This document shows, piece after piece, positions 63,680-64,000 of a stretch of DNA of 64,000 bases. Under the pieces are notes generated by a model. It saw nothing but the letters and a program-made list of their open reading frames with translations, did no database searches and was not told where the DNA came from. How positions within the stretch are numbered: the stretch's first letter is position 1; every line of letters begins with the position of its first letter. The stretch is from Doryteuthis pealeii (lineage: Eukaryota > Mollusca > Cephalopoda > Myopsida > Loliginidae). The stretch spans positions 17,442,601 to 17,506,600 of the forward strand of contig CM042157.1 of the NCBI GenBank assembly GCA_023376005.1, given 5' to 3'. A program made the position numbers and the translations under genes.

Positions 63680-63940
63680 ATGATTTTTTGACTATTGTCC
63701 TCATCTGACCATTGAAATATAAATAACGTTTTGGCCAATGTGACCTCCGACCTTCTTCAGCTGTTTCTAGTCAAACTTGGAAGCCTTCACAGAACTTTAA
63801 ACTGAACCCTTTATTTTAACCCATTAGAGTAGATTATTCTCATTACATTAACTATAACCAAGTACAAGTGTTAAGCTATGTTAAGAATTCTATGTTATTT
63901 TTTGTCCATAGGATTGAACCTGTAACCTACAGATGATTTT
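63680..63940 (-). mobile_element. SINE2 copy, diverged
   Basis: GACTATTGTCCTCATCTG, GTTTTGGCCAATGTGACC, CTTCTTCAGCTG and GAACCTGTAACC in the SINE2 order. Lies upstream of the first exon in the window. Confidence 0.65.
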
Positions 63941-64000
63941 CAATTAGAACTGTATTAACTCAAACCCTTATATTCATTGCACCATGTATCCAACTGAGTT

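Overview
The window is eukaryotic and looks like a lophotrochozoan, most likely a cephalopod such as an octopus. That placement is an inference. It rests on dense (TA)n, (CT)n, (GA)n and A/G microsatellites, several tRNA-derived SINE families, Penelope-like and LINE remnants, mariner fragments, and a conserved animal gene split by very large repeat-filled introns. There is no bacterial or viral gene content. Almost every long open frame is simple-sequence translation.

The only host gene I can support is on the minus strand. Eight exons between 63633 and 20644 join in frame, all with GT/AG borders, into the last 228 codons plus stop of an ARMH3 (C10orf76, DUF1741) ortholog. ARMH3 is a Golgi protein that works with PI4KB and GBF1. 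The exons are at 63545-63633, 62029-62111, 60440-60566, 37770-37790 (a 21-nt microexon), 26076-26151, 23035-23113, 22249-22365 and 20644-20739, and the 3' UTR lies to the left. The two largest introns are 22.6 kb and 11.6 kb. Upstream exons lie beyond 64000. The left 20 kb is intergenic or belongs to something I cannot see, and it contains a 100-N assembly gap at 16875-16974.

The rest is mobile DNA in layers. It includes at least two tRNA-headed SINE families (called SINE1 and SINE2 here), a ~600-bp dispersed repeat (R1), palindromic and TIR elements (some with telomere-like TTAGGG interiors), two solo LTRs with 4-bp target duplications, a Helitron-like repeat, mariner pieces, LINE reverse-transcriptase and RNase H tails, a Penelope-type GIY-YIG fragment, and a 4.2-kb tandem duplication inside the ARMH3 intron (50782-54914 and 55034-59289).

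The most interesting system is a set of hammerhead ribozyme motifs next to (TA)n tracts. Two are textbook (9085-9129 and 31145-31190, both minus). Others occur as inverted pairs inside palindromes (30474/30616, 30872/30966, 36794/37358, 46034/46130), and degenerate ones occur elsewhere, including beside the Penelope GIY-YIG fragment. Three of the elements share the junction motif TCCGACAATAT. This fits Penelope-like or retrozyme retroelements that carry self-cleaving RNAs.
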